NCBI GenBank assembly: GCA_025084515.1
Contig: JAJAGP010000201.1
Location: 417,501-481,500 of the forward strand
Source: Ancistrus triradiatus
Taxonomy: Eukaryota; Chordata; Actinopteri; Siluriformes; Loricariidae
Length of the DNA stretch: 64,000 bases
Reading direction: 5' to 3'
In this document: positions 29,301 through 43,911 of the stretch, piece by piece
Position numbering within the stretch: position 1 is the stretch's first letter
Layout of the letters: each line of letters opens with the position of its first letter
Translations under genes and position numbers: made by a program
Notes under the pieces: model-generated
What the model was told of the DNA's origin: nothing
Database searches by the model: none
Seen by the model: only the letters and a program-made list of their open reading frames with translations

Positions 29301-30408
29301 CGTCACGGTGACGGCTCTGCCCCTCTGCACGGCCTCTCCACCGTCCATCTGCTTCGCCGCTGTAAGTCTTTGCTCTCGTGCTTCTAAACGCACGGATCTT
29401 CGCGTGGCGCTACGCTGGCGATGCCCGCAGGCGTGGGTTTGTTATGCGGTCGGCTCTCGTCCAAAGTAAGCACGGCATGATCCGATGCTCTGAGAAATCG
29501 TGAGTGTTTGGGTAGCTAAGAATGAGCTGGCACATCAGCAACATTCTAATAAAGGATCTCCTCTCAAACAGCCGGCTCCTTAACTCTGTACACGAGTGAA
29601 GAAATCATGCGCGGATTCATCCTTCAGTTAGCAACTCGCCAAAGTGCAGCGCCCCTATGCCACTTAAAAAAACAAGCCGGGGGGCTTAGTGGAAGGGGGT
29701 CTAGTTATTCTCAGAAAAACAAGGTTTTACTGCAAAATTATTGGAACCTAGAAATTCTTAGAAACAAGATGTAACTGGAACGTTTTCCCATTTACATTAG
29801 AAGTGTTTACGACCTCTAAAGCCTTATCCCACGATTTCCTGTTACACTGGGGTCAAAATCGTCTCATATATACATGTTTATTTTATTCTATTTCATTTTA
29901 TATATTTTTAAAATTTTTATGTTAGGCTTTAAAATGTTATAAAAAGAGACCAGAATGCAAACTGACTTGTTCTTAAACAATTAAATAACATATAAATAGA
30001 ATTACATTCAAAAGCTTAACAAAAAAAATTATCTAATTTTTATTTTTATTTTATTTCATAGTTTATGTTGTTTAAATTTTTTGTTAGTTTTTAAAATGTT
30101 TATAAAACAGATAAAAATCCAATCTGACTTGCTCTTGAACAGTTAACATAATGTAAAATCAGAATTACATTAAAGTTAAGAGAACCAATATTGCATTTTT
30201 TATTTTATTTCATAGTTTTTTCTTTTTTATAAAAACAGTTCAAAATTTAAACTGACTTGCTCTTAAACAATTAAATAATATAAGAACAGAAGAACAGAAA
30301 AAACTTCACAGAACTTAAATTTGTTCACATTTTAATTTTATTTTATTTAATAGATTTTTTTAATAGTTAACAGAACAAAAACTTTGCTCATTTTTACTAT
30401 GTTTTATT

Positions 30409-30440
<32 letters not shown>

Positions 30441-30969
30441 TATGTTAGTTTTTAAACCAGACCGAAATCTAATGCGACTTGCTCTTAAACAAGTAAATAA
30501 TATAAAACGGAATTACATTAAACTGCATAATACAACAAGCAACTGCTCTTATTTTTATTTTATTTTCATAGAACTTTCAATTCTGATTAATTTTGTATAT
30601 TCATATACATTTAAAATAGCCAAATGGACCAAATAAACATGATTTTAAAAATAAAATAATAAACTTTCCATGCTTGTTATAACCCAATTCAGGTGCATGG
30701 GTGCCAGGGCAGCACAGGGCACAAGGCGGCTGTCCACACACCCACACTGGGACACTTGTGAGTTGATTTACTGCAGGAGACTGGAGCACTTATTGAGGGT
30801 CCCTCTGTAACCAAAGCGGTGCAGGTTACAAGGTACGACCAGAGTATCGATTAAGCAGTGCTGATTGTACATATGTCGTCTCTCACTGAGTAGAAGATAG
30901 CGTACGATATGCGTACGATATACGATGTACACGCTGTATGTGCAGTCCTATGGGTGTGTGTGTGTATGT

Positions 30970-31003
<34 letters not shown>

Positions 31004-33906
31004 GGGTTGCCAGATCTTTCCATTTAGAGTGAAACAAGTGAAAACACACCTATACACACGGTATTTTTTCAGTAATCGAGTAATCGAGAGTAGTCCTCAG
31101 AACAGCTTTGAACTCATCCCACAAAGTCACATTTATTTCTGTAGCACTTTCTTACCATGGACCATCGTCTCAAAGCAGCTTCAGAAATATCTACCGTATT
31201 TTTCGGACCATAAGGCGTACTTTTTTTTTTTTTTGAGTCTTTGTCCTTCCAAGGTTTCTTCCTCATAACACAAAGGGAGTTTTTCCTTGCCACTGTCGCC
31301 CTAGGCTTGCTCAATGTGGGATTGGACATAGTTATTAGGAGATAATCTAAACTTGTAAAGTTGCTTTGAGACAATGCTCCATTGTAAAAAGCGCTATATA
31401 AATAGATCTGACTTGACTTGACTTGACTTAAAATCCTTTAACTTTATCAAAAATCGACAGTGTGCCTTAAAATGCAGTGCGCCTAATGTATGAATTAATT
31501 CTGGTTGTACTTTCTGACCTAGAACCGATTGTAGATGGTACACGGCGCTCATAAATCTGTCAAAATGTTTTAGCACGGCCTTGGTAAGTTACGAAGCGTA
31601 CAGCCACCATAATCAGGAACATAGCGGAGTAAATACGATCTGTGCTCTTCAAGCATTACGGTGTGTGCATTCATTCATTCATTTATTTACATTAACGAAT
31701 CAATGATACGGAAGTGGAGGAAACAAGAAGACGCCCTGCCCAGGTAAAGAAGACCAAACTGAGTTTCCGAGGGAACTTAAGAGTTTTGTTTCATTTAATG
31801 CGCCTTATAACCCGGTGCGCTTTATGTATGAAAATAGATCCGTTAGAAGTCGATGACTGATATCGCGCCTTATAACCCGGTGCGCTTTATAGCCCGAAAA
31901 ATACGGTCTTTTATCTTCTACCACCTAAAGCCCATCCCAAACTGAGCAAACCTAGGGCAACTGTGGCAAGGAAAATCCCTAAACGTTATAAGGAAGGAAC
32001 CTTGTTGGGACCAAGACTCACAAAGAAACCCGACCTGCTTACAGCCCATGTGATATATGTAAGAATTAAACTAAATGATATAGAAAATGAATTTATAATA
32101 ATAGAAGTATATAAGATTTAGGTTCTGTTTAAGTAAGCAGACGCTAAATCAATATTAACAGAAAAAACTAAAATATAAAAAACTTAATAGAATAATTTAA
32201 ATAAAATATGATAATATATAGACTAATAAAGTAGAGATCATGGAGTATTATGAAAAGTATAATACGATAGAGAATATAAAATTGTAACATATAAGACAAA
32301 AGTGTAAATGAATAAAATATGAAATAATTTAAATACTACTTTTGTACTTAGATGTACAAAAGCGCTGTTGGACTTGTCACTGCACCACCAGAAACACAGA
32401 CAGCATTTTTGTGATTTGGTTTTTTTGTGTTTGCACTGTGGAGGGAGGAAGGCGGAGTTGCTTTTTCACTCGACTGTCAAACACCTATAGCAAATTATTT
32501 TCCAAAAATAATAGCGGCAAACCTAGTGACTTTTGGTCCAAACCATAGCTGATCCCCACGGAAAAGAACGAGCATAGCACCTAGTTTCTAATTCCATTTA
32601 GTGATTTAGTAAATTTTAACGCATTAATAAAAACATTGTTCTTCTGAAATATGCACATCGTTCGTTTTGTTTATCCTCTAAATAGATTAAGGGAGAAGTA
32701 ACAAGACGTCTGAAACTAGGCAGCACGTAAATATGACTTGATGATGTCACAAATATGCAAATTAGGGCATTATGTCATCTAGCGTAGCAGAGATGAAGCC
32801 CACGTCACTGCTTTTCAGCTCCGTATCTACAATCTGTAAATGAATAACCAAAATAAAGTTCACTGCTTGAACAAAGGCACGAGTTTGAGCTCCAACGGTG
32901 CCGTCCGGGCACAAATTCGGCCCCTGGTGCTGCTTCAGCGACCTGTGACCACGTGTCCCACTAAAATTACAGAGGTAAAAAGTCCATTTTTTCCCAGAAC
33001 AGGACATGCCATGGGCGTTCACTACAGGCACTACTTTTCCCATCATGCCCGGCATCTTTCCAAAGCGGCTAAGGCTTGAGCCAGCTTCTTCAGTTTTTCT
33101 CGTGAAGTAACTGTAAATATCATAAAGAACGCTTATGGCTACATTTAGTTCATGCAATTAATAAAAAATATTTAGTGTTTGTTTGTGCTAAATGTGTAAC
33201 ATCCACATTAGTGTTAAATCACTCCATCTGTTTAGCGTTTAACAGGCTAACCTTAATGTCCAGTCAGGTCCCTAGGACTGATGGGCAAGCAGACGGGTAC
33301 AGCTGTGCCCCTCTAAATTCTGTAAAGTCCTGTATGAGGTACTTTCCTCTGCATCCAGGGAGTACCCAGATGCCCTCCGGACCCCTGACCGGAGGTAGAG
33401 GTAAAATGGCAGAGATGAAATGGCCCCGGATCTTTGTTGCCTGTTTGTATTTGATTGTATTTTTAATTAAAATAAAAATAAAGGAATACTGGAGTGCATG
33501 CAGCTTTAAATCGCAGCTCCCGAGCAGCTGGGGCTGTAAGAACGTCGAGACGCAGATGTTTACAGGAGGCATCCGGAGCAGAAAAAGGAATCCGTACCGT
33601 ATGAGGTCCTACATCCTGCAGCTGGAGAGGCTCCACTATGTTCCTGTAGGTTTCTCTTGGTTCTTCTCATTTCCTTTCGGGTTCCTCTCAGGTTCCTTTC
33701 GGTTCCTCCTGTGGTCTCTGAGCTGCTGTTTGCTCTGGGTGTGGAAATGTCAGCCTGCACTGGGCCTGCGTATCTCTCTCTCTCTCCTCTCGCTGTTTCT
33801 CTCGCTCTGTCACTCAGCATCTATCTCTGCAGAAACCACAGCGCTGCCCCCCCAACCGAGCATCCTCCACCCACCTCCCCCTCCCCGCGAGAGCACGCGA
33901 GAGAAC

Positions 33907-33939
<33 letters not shown>

Positions 33940-34050
33940 GGTGATAAAAGCCAGGGGATCTCTAGGGTGTTATGGTGGAGTCATGACCCCTTTCCTCCTG
34001 TTCTACAAGCCAGCACAGTTAACCAGGGAGCCTAATTAGTCCGATTAATG

Positions 34051-34106
<56 letters not shown>

Positions 34107-36007
34107 GCGCAGCGCAGGAAAGGAAAGGAAAGGAAAGGCTTTCGTTCTCCTCCTGCAGCATCTGTCAGAGTGAGAGGGAATCCCACCCGCCCGCAGCAAC
34201 CGAGGTGTAAAACGATGCCACGCCACACCAACCGGGTCCAAACCGCGCCCGCCCTCGCTCAGGCGTGCATCACAGTCATAACGTTCACGAAGAAAGAGAC
34301 TGTGTAACCTGCAGTATTTAATTCAAATGTCTTCCATAGTTTTTTGGACCCTATCAGTTTTTCTTTACATTTTTCGTACAACTTTTGCCTGGTTGCGTAA
34401 AAAAACACGGAAATTGCATCGTAGGATGATTAACGCTCCGTCTCGCCAGAGTGCTAGCACCTGCTGCTGACTGTCTCTGCACTTAAGCGTTTAAGCCTGC
34501 TCCCTGCAGAGGTAGCTGTTCCAAATTCAGATCCTTTTAGCTGATTCATTTTCTAGGGTCTTGAAGCAGTTTGGCAGAAATGACTTTCCACAGTAACTGA
34601 GGTCATCACGGTAAAACAAAAAAAAGAAAGAATAAATGGAACATACACAGGTACACAGGGATAAAAGAAAGAAAGAAAGAAAGAAATGCTAAATAAAATT
34701 AATACTAAAAAAAAGAAACAAACAAAGAAAGAAAGAATGAAAAACAGACAGAAAGAAAGAAAGACAGATTAAATAAAAGATCGACAAAATGAAAAGAGAG
34801 TATGCAGGGATAAAAGAAAGGCAAAAAAAAAGAAGAGACAAAAAAGAAAATAAGAAAGATGAAACAAATATGGAAATAAATACATAAAATAGTAAAAAGT
34901 ACGCAGGGATAAAAGAAAGAAAGTCAAAGAAGACAGACAAGAAAAAGGAAGAATAAAAGACTTAAAGTACAAAAGAAAGAAAGATTAAATAAAAGATAGG
35001 CAAAAAGGATACAGAGTTAAAAGAAAGAAAGAAAGACAGAAAGAAAGAAAAGATAATATGCATGGTTAAAAGAAAAGCAAAAATCAGACATGAAAGAAAG
35101 TAAGAAAGAAAAAGAAAGACTAGTGTATGCAAGGTAAAAAGAAAGAAAGAAAGATTAAATAAAAAATAGACATAAAGAAAAGAAAGTATGCAGAGATAAG
35201 AAAGAAAGAAAGAAAAAAAGATAGAAAGAAAGGAAGGAAGAAAGAAAGAAAAATATGAAAATAAAAGCATGAAAGAAAGGGAAAGCAGGGTAAAAATAAA
35301 GAAACAAAGATTACTGGATGTATTGTTTAATGTTTTTTTGATTAAAGAAGTTCTGGTGCAGACAGTATAGAGGGTATATTATGGTATGTTTCAGTAACTT
35401 TGGGTTATGGTGAATAAGGGAATAAATAAACAAAGCAGATGATGATGATGTAGTGCAGACTCGCTTCCTGCTTCCTGAGCAGTGCTCTGTAGATCAGGGT
35501 TCGAATCTAATGTGGACTGTAATAAGGTTAGGGGGCTGAGATGGACCAGCTGCAGGAACACTGCCTCTAATTCAGGCTCTAATTCCATTAGCCAGGCCCA
35601 GTCGCTCTCACACGGTCCTCGGGCCTCGGGCTTCAGGCCACGCCCCCTCACAGCTGCACGCTCCCAAACCGAAGCGTCAGCCGGAGCCTCCACGCCCCCC
35701 TTATTACTCTCTATTAATTATCACCTACTGTCATTACACTCAGTACTGTTATTACCCTCCCCCCAATTACACCCCCAAGCAGGCCCCTGACCCCCCGCAG
35801 TGCCCCGGCACTGTCATCACCATGACGACAGAACAGATGCAGAAGGTCATTCGTCACCACCGAGTGGAACTCCAGGCTGTCCATCACATCAGGTTGCCTA
35901 GCAACCAGCCACATTCTGCACCGTCAGACACGTGATTCAAATTAAAACTGAGTGTGTGTGTGTGCGTGCGTGCGTGTGCGTGCGTGCGTGCATGCGTGTG
36001 TGTGTGC

Positions 36008-36047
<40 letters not shown>

Positions 36048-36150
36048 TACGATTACACAACCCCAAATCCAAAAAAATTCAGGACAGTAAACGAGCTCCT
36101 TACAGTTCCTTTGGTGAAGGAAGGGGGGTCTGCACTTCGTCTTCATAGTT

Positions 36151-36181
<31 letters not shown>

Positions 36182-36734
36182 ACAAAGGAACCAAGACTAA
36201 CAAAAGATACCATAACATAATATTTAGTATGTTTTTACCCTGTATCCTCTTTTTTTTCTTTCTTACTTTCTTTTTTGTTTGATTTTTTTTCCATTCTTTT
36301 AACCAGGCTGTCTTTTATTATTCACTATCTTTTATTTGATCTTTCTTTCTTTCTTTTAACCTTGCATTCTCTTTTCTTTCAGTCTTTTTGCTCGTTTCTT
36401 TTTCTTTCTTTCTTTGTTTCTTGCTTTCTTTCTTTCATATATTGTTTCATTATTTCTTTCTTATTTAGATACTTTATTTATTTTAATGGTGCATACTTTT
36501 TTCTTTTAATTTGTTTATGTTTCTTTCTTTCTTTATTTATTTTAACCTTGCACCCTCTTCCTTTACTTTTAAAATTTTTTCCTTTTCTTTACCTTTCTTT
36601 TTTGTCAGAGTTTTCTTTTACATATTCTATTTATCCATTCTATCTTTCTTTCTTTCTTTCTTACATACTTTCTTTTAAGCTTGCATACTCTTTTTTTCTT
36701 TTAGTCTCTCTGTTTGTATATTGTTCTCTTATTT

Positions 36735-36774
<40 letters not shown>

Positions 36775-39700
36775 TCCTACATTACTTCTTTTAAGCATGC
36801 ATACTCTTTTTTAGTCTTTTTATTTGTTTCTTTTACTTTATTTCTCTCTTTTAATCTTTTATAATCTTTTTTCTTTCAGCCTTCATTACTTTAATTTTTC
36901 TCTTTCATTTTAGTCTCACTTTTTTGTTCTTTTTTATCTCTGCAAACTTTTTTGTGTTTCATAAATTTCTCTTTTTTGTTTTACTCTATTTTCTCTTTTC
37001 TTTTATCTTATATCTTCTTTTTATCTCTATACACTTTTTTTCTATAAGTCTTTTATTGTTTTTGCTTTTCTTTCTTTCTTTCCTTTTTATTTCATCTTTT
37101 TTAACCCTTCTTGCTAATTTTTCTAGTAGTATTTTTGCTCTGATTGATTTCTTTTCTTTCTTTCTTTAATTGGCCTGTTTGTGTTTTTGTACACTCCTTA
37201 CATTGATTTTTTTAGCTTCATTAAAATTTATGTTCCTGACCCCTTGGGGGCACGGCGATGGTCAGCTGGTCTTTACGAACCATCTGCAATCCTCTGATGG
37301 TGGACGTGTTGCCTAGGCAACAGTGCCTCTAAATTCACCCCGCTGCCCCCTGGGACCTTGCAGAGCCCTAAACAGGTTCCCGTGATGGTTTTAGTTTAGG
37401 TTTCCCGGCCGGACCGAGCGTATGCTGCACTCACCAGTGATCTGTAGCGCTGCTTCTGCTGGCGCAGAGTGGCAACCTCCAGCTTCAGTGCCCGGTTGGT
37501 CTCCTCCAGCAGCCGGAAGCGGGTCACATTGTGAGGCGGGTGAGGGGGTGGGTGAGGGGGCGGGTGCAGGTGCTTCAGCTGGAACACAAACGAAATCCGT
37601 TCAGCAATTACACAGGATTTACGTAAATACCAGTCTAACGAAGACGCCCAGGCTAAAATTAATGTTTGACTTTATCGGAGTCACGCCTGAACGTTATTGG
37701 TTCTGCAGTTGACGGCTGCACCAAGGAGCCTCTGCCAGGAGCGAGAGAGAGCGTGGGTGGGCGCGATGGAGATCTGTTTAAAGAGGGGAAACCACTCGCC
37801 TCTCCATCCGTGCCTACTACTGATAATTTATTTATTCACGAGCGTTATTTGCCTGAGCCACGAGGAAACTCATGCAAGTGAGAAACGGCTTTACAAAAAC
37901 ACAGAGAGTGGCATATCCTGGCATGTTACTGGCATAAACCAAAACCAGCTTCTGTTTATGTAAGCGTTCACCAATCATGCCAACCTGAAGAAATATCTTC
38001 TTTGCAGGTGCTGTTGGTTTTGGTCAAAAATTGACAAAAGATAATGTAACACAGGGGTACCACTCGTCTGGTCACATGGCAACCTGAGATACCAGTCAAG
38101 CACATGGTCTAAACGATGCCAAGAAACCATTTTTTTTTACCTCTTTTTCTCTTTTTTACTTTCTTTTTTGTCTGTTTTTCATTTCTTTTACCCAATGCTC
38201 TCTTTTAGTTTGTTTATTTTCTTTCTTTCTTATTTTAACCTTGTATACTCTTTTTCCTTTTAGTCTTGTTATTTGTTTATTTTTCTTTCTTTCTTTTAAG
38301 TCTGTTATAGCCTTTTTGTTTGTATCTGTTTCTTTCTTTCTTTTTTGTTCGCTATTTAGTTCTTTCATACTTTCCTTCTTTTACCTTCATTACTCTTTTT
38401 TCTTTTAGTCTTTTTGTTCTTTCTTTCTTCTTTCTTTCTTTTGAGTTTGTATACTTTTTTTTGTCTTTTTGTTTGTTTCTTTCTTTGTTTTTTGTTCTTT
38501 ATGTAGTTATTTCTTACATACTTTCTTTCTTTTACCTTCATTATTCTTTTTTCTTATAGTCTTTTAGTTTCTTACTTACATAAATTTTCTTTTAAACTTG
38601 CATAGTCTTCTTCCTTTCTTCCTTCCTTCCTGTCTTTAATTGACCGGTTTGTGTTTCTTGTACAAATCTTAAGATACCACGAGACATTCGTTATTGGGAG
38701 AACCTTCTGGATTTTTACTGATCCACAGTGGTTCGTATTCCACCTCTGGTGAAGTGAAGGCTACAAAGTCCAGATAGTTCTGCTGGCAGCCTCTGCTCTC
38801 TTAATAAACCATCATAAATCACGCCTAAATACACACTCCTCTTCAAAAACCTCCAAAAACTCTTTGGGAGTTAAGATGAGGTTTTGCAGACCTTAAATAA
38901 TTCTAAGGGAATTTAGTCCTTAATTAAGGAGCTTTATGCAACAGTTAACAGTTTTTAAGAGATTATTTAAGGGAACATTTAAGTAATACTTAAGCATTTT
39001 TTCTGCAGCACATTTACTTTAAGTGAAGCTCTGGATAGTATACGAGTTGGGCGCTGGTGCCTGGTGCCTATCCACCATATTGGCACCAAACTCTCTGCAG
39101 TCCCCGATTCTGAGAGCTGAACAGACGACGGATTGGACAGAACTCCATGTGTGTATCGTACATGATCCCAACAAAGCCTCACCAAACACACACTGGCATC
39201 TGACACACAGCCAGTCAGAACTGATAGTCAATAATCATCAATCTGATGCCTTCGTAATACAACCCAACAAAAATCAGAAAAAGTTGGGACAGTATGAAAA
39301 ATGGAAATGCAAAAATATGCAGTTAAATATGTTTCTTACATTTACTTTTATTTAAGTGCAGACAGTAGGAATCCGAGATATTTCATGTTTGTTTTAGGTT
39401 AATAAACAGCCATTCCTCCAGTTCAGGCCTTCAACACATTTGAACAAAAAGTTGGGACAAGGGCAATTTAGGGAGAAAACTAAATAATAATGTGATTTCA
39501 AACAGGTGATTATAATCATGATTTAAAGTGTAAACTGCTTTAAATCAACAAGATCAGAGGATCTCCAGTGTATCACCAAATGTGTAAGAAAATCTGAAGA
39601 GTTTTAAAACAATGTTCCTCAAAGACTGGAAGGGATTTATATATTTCAGTCCTAACTTTTTCTGATTTGTCTTGTTGATAAATGCTGGATGTCGTCTTGA

Positions 39701-42700
39701 AGGCAGCTTATGTTGCTCTAAAATCTCATTAATGCTGCATCACAGAAGTGGAAATTACCTTTACCAAGGGCCCTGACCCGACCCCATACCATGAGAGAGC
39801 CTGGCTTTTGGACTTGTTCCTCATAACTGTCTGGATGGATCTTTTTGTTTCTTCCAAAAAATATCTGTGATACTTATGGGTGTGAGCACAATCCCCGTTC
39901 CCACTGTGTGATGGTCCATCCCAGATCATCCGAGCCCAGAGAAGCCGACGCCCCTTCTGGACATGGTTATAACATTAGGCTTCTTTTTAGCACAGTAACA
40001 TTTTAAGTGTTATTTGTGAATGTAACTCTGTATTGTAGAGCTTGATAAAGTTTGATAAAGTAATCCCTTGCCCATGTGGTTCTATCAGCTATTGAGGCAG
40101 TTCTTGATGCACTGCTGTCTGAGGGAGGGGAGATCACTCCTCTTCATTCTAAGCTTTTTAGGAAATTCCTCCAGATTCCTTGAATTATTTAATGATATTA
40201 TGCTCTGTAGAGGGAGAAATATATAAATACCTTCCAGTCTTTCTTTGAGGAACATTGTTTTTAAATCTTTCAATCATTTTCTTACACATTGGTGATAAAC
40301 TGAAGATCCTCTGATCATCTTTATTCCTCAAAGACCTTCAAGGCTTACAAATTGATTAGGCGATTAAACAAACAAATAAACAGTTAAGTATAAAATCAAA
40401 CTATATACTGTACATGAATTTGTACTTGAATGTGCCCTAACTCTTCTGCGTCTCCTATTAATGCATGCATTATGCATGTTCTAAGTTCTCCTACTTAGAA
40501 AGATGAGAGAGGTCTGTAATTTTCATCATAGCTACACTTCAACTATGAGAGACAAAATGAGAAAAAAAAATCCAGGAAATCACATTGTAGTTTTTTCTAA
40601 GAATTTAATTGTAAATCATGGCTGTCACTGGGCAACACGGACTTCCAACTCCCTCCGCACATTTTCTATGGGGCTGAGGTCTGGAGACTGGCAAGGCCAC
40701 TCCAGGACCTTAAAATGCTTTTTAGGGAGCCACTCCTTCGTTGCCCGAGTGGTGTGTTTGGGAGCATTGTCATGCTGGAAGACCCAGCCATGTTCCATCT
40801 TCAATGCTCTCACTGATGGAAGGAGGTTTTGGCTTAAAATCTCACGATACATGGCCCCGTTCATTCTTCCCTTACACGATAGTCGGTCCTGTCCCCTCTG
40901 CAGAAAACAGCCCCAAAGCATGATGTTTCCACCCCCAGCTTCACAGTAGGTATGGCGCAACTCAGCATCTTATTCCTCCAACACGACGAGTGATTTTACC
41001 AAAAAGTTCTATTTGTTTTCATCGTGACCACATGATATTCTCCCAATCCTCTTCTGGATCATCCATATGCTCTCTGGCAAACCTTCAGAGGGCCTGGACA
41101 TGTCTGGCTAAAGCGGGGTACACGCCTGGCACTGCAGGATCTGAGTCCCTCTCAGCGTAGTGTGTTTTTCTGATGTAGCCTTTTTTTACTTTGGTCCCAG
41201 CTCTCTGCAGGTCATGCATCAGGTCCCTCGTTAGTTCTGGATTTTTGCTCACAAGCTTCTCATGATCATTTTTGACCCACGGTATTGATCTTGCGTGGAC
41301 CCCAGATCGAGTGGAGATTATCAATGTTCTTGTATTCTTCATTTTCTTACAATTGCTCCCACAGTTGATTTATTGTATGTCTGGTCTGGTATGGTATTCA
41401 TTTATTGTCAGTACACATGTACCAAGTACAAGGCAAGATCCTTTTTAGAAGAACAAGAAATAGAACACATTTGAAAGAGGAGAACTCCTTCCAGCACACA
41501 AGCTCTAAACCTACATAGAAACACACTAGCCACTGGTTAGTGATGTGGGTTAGCCGGGAAAAGTAACCAAAACGCAAGCAGCCATCCATGTTTCACAGCC
41601 TTTTCGGTGCGCCCTGCAAGACCCGTCCCGCCGTCTTGGTGGAGTTAAGCTTAGATGGAGGATTTTGGTTTGGTCGGGGAAAAAGTTCTGTCAGTTCTCT
41701 TACTTGCAGCAGAAAGAGTCTGTAACAAAGTTCGGGATGACATGACAGTTACAGCACTTACTGCCCAAACTAAAAACAGTCAGTGGATTGCGGGGTGGGG
41801 TACTAACACAGATCCTCTGGAGGAATTTCTATCAGCAGGGCCGTTTGCTGATAACATGGAAGCCGAGAGTAGAAATGACTTTGTTTTGACTGAGCTCTAA
41901 AATTTTTACACTCAGAACCATTTATCTTTGATGAATTTACTCTCATTTCGCAAGCCGTTAGTTTCTCCGTGAATGGTTCCATGTGCGATTTAATATGCGT
42001 CAGTCTAATATGAGCGATTTCCACAACTCTGGCCCACCATTTCAATCAAATTGGGCAGTTTCTGGGACCTTTGAACAACTGACCCAACTTCTTGCAATTT
42101 TCCGATACAGCAGGGTAACCTAATCCAATCAGCAGAAACCCCAAATCAAAGTTCCCAATAAATAAAACATCTCGATGTCCTCCACGAAGAGGTTCCAGGC
42201 ACACAACTCCCCCCATCCCCCACGGGTCCATCCTCGTATCCTGCCATCTGTGTTCCGTCGGGGCAGTGGGTTTCCCTCGCCCCCGAACTTCTCGATGAGA
42301 TGATGGTGTCATAGCGTTCATAGACCATTTACCAATCCAGAATTTTGTCTTTGGGGCATGCTAAGGAGTAGAGTAGAGTAGACGAGACAGATACAAAGAA
42401 GCCAAGCAGAGAGATAAGGGAGCGAGGAACAGTGCATCCACCTTTCCCGGAGCTCAAGAGGGGTTTATTCACACCACCTGCTTGCCTATTGTCGATTCAC
42501 TCTTCCCAGCCTGCTGCATCTACAATTTTCTTCCTGGTGTCCTTCAACAGCTCTTTGGTCTTGGCCATGGTTGAGTTTGGAGTCTGACTGTTTGAGGCTG
42601 TGGACAGGTGTCTTTTATACAGATAATGAGGTCAAACAGGTGCCATTAATACAGGTAACGAGTGGAGGACAGAAGAGCTTCTTAAAGAAGAAGTTACAGG

Positions 42701-43624
42701 TCTGTGAGAGCCAGAAATCTTGATTGTTTGTGGGTGACCAAATACTTATTTTCCACCATGATTTACAATTAAATTCTTTAAAAATCCTACAATGTGACTT
42801 CCTGGATTTTGTTTCTCATTTTGTCTCTCATTTTGTACCTATCATGAAAATTACAGACCTCTCTCATCTTTCTAAGCTGGAGAACTTGCACAATCAGTGG
42901 CTGACTAAATACTTTTTTGCCCCACTGTATCAACATTGGACACGGAACCACAACATGAAATCTCACAACATGCCTCAAAAAACAACTCAAGCCTCGCCAG
43001 AGCCAGGATACGACCAACTGTGGCTCTGCGGGTAGAGAGATGAGTCATGAGACCCCGGCTTGTATCCTGCCACTGGTGAGGTGAGGTTTAGGTTGGCAAG
43101 AAATTCCGCTTCCTTTTCCAGTTCTGTTTGCATGTTCCTGTGTTTCCTCCTCTCCAGGAACCTCAGAGTTTATTGTGTCAAGTGAGTGATGCCCTCTAAG
43201 GCGTGTTTGAAGTCTCAGATTCGAGGTTCAAGTCCCAGCAGGCGTGGCAAGTAAGGTGAGGAGGGGTCAGAAGTGGGGACCATCCACAGGTTCAGCAGTG
43301 ACCCCTGTTAGCATTCCATCACAGAGCGCTTGGCGTGTTTTTGTCAGAGTTATTTTGAGTGAATCGTTGCGGTGTAACACAACGCTGCAAGAGCAGACTT
43401 GCAGCCTAAATGCAACCTAAATGTTCCTGCACCACTTTGTCAACGAAACATGGCATCTACAGTGCCAAGGGGTGCCTGTACTTTTGCATAAACGATCCCG
43501 ACGTTTGAAATGAAATGAAAACCCATCACCTCGCGGAATATTTTCCCGAGCGAACTTCTCGCTCATGCTGGGAGTGTGGCACCCTGCAAACACACTGCAG
43601 TAACTGTGAAATACAGCCTCGGTC

Positions 43625-43656
<32 letters not shown>

Positions 43657-43827
43657 ACACGCACACACACATGCGCGCACCACCCACACACACGGTGTTT
43701 TAAAGCCAGCCCTTTAATCCACCTGTACCACCGGGTGTGACCTTGAGTAGAAATACATACAGTCCTGACATGGTTTAGGTGGTCTTATCCTAACACTAAC
43801 ACTAACACTAACACTAACACTAACCAA

Positions 43828-43911
<84 letters not shown>

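Larger units (their letters stand above)
31118..32040 (-). mobile_element. SINE-like family A copy, inverted and split by a MITE
   Basis: The two halves 31118-31192 (CACATTTATTTCTGTAGCAC, TCGTCTCAAAGCAGCTTC) and 31908-32040 (GGCAACTGTGGCAAGGAAAA, CCAAGACTCACAAAGAAACC) together make one minus-oriented family A copy. The 715-bp element at 31193-31907 sits inside it. Confidence 0.7.

Noticed and set aside
33175..34035. 286-codon plus-strand open frame
   Set aside because: It passes through AT-rich intron and CT/GA repeats, with low-complexity residues and no domain or splice support; it is antisense to rimbp2 intron 2.
34640..35330. CRISPR-like regularly spaced repeat
   Set aside because: Spacing and unit length are irregular, the unit is low complexity, and the context is vertebrate.
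36275..36814. 179-codon Phe/Leu/Ser-rich frame resembling a membrane protein
   Set aside because: It is a translation of a TTTC microsatellite array.
43185..43245. tRNA gene suggested by a B-box-like sequence
   Set aside because: No matching A-box at the right distance and no cloverleaf; better explained as a SINE fragment.
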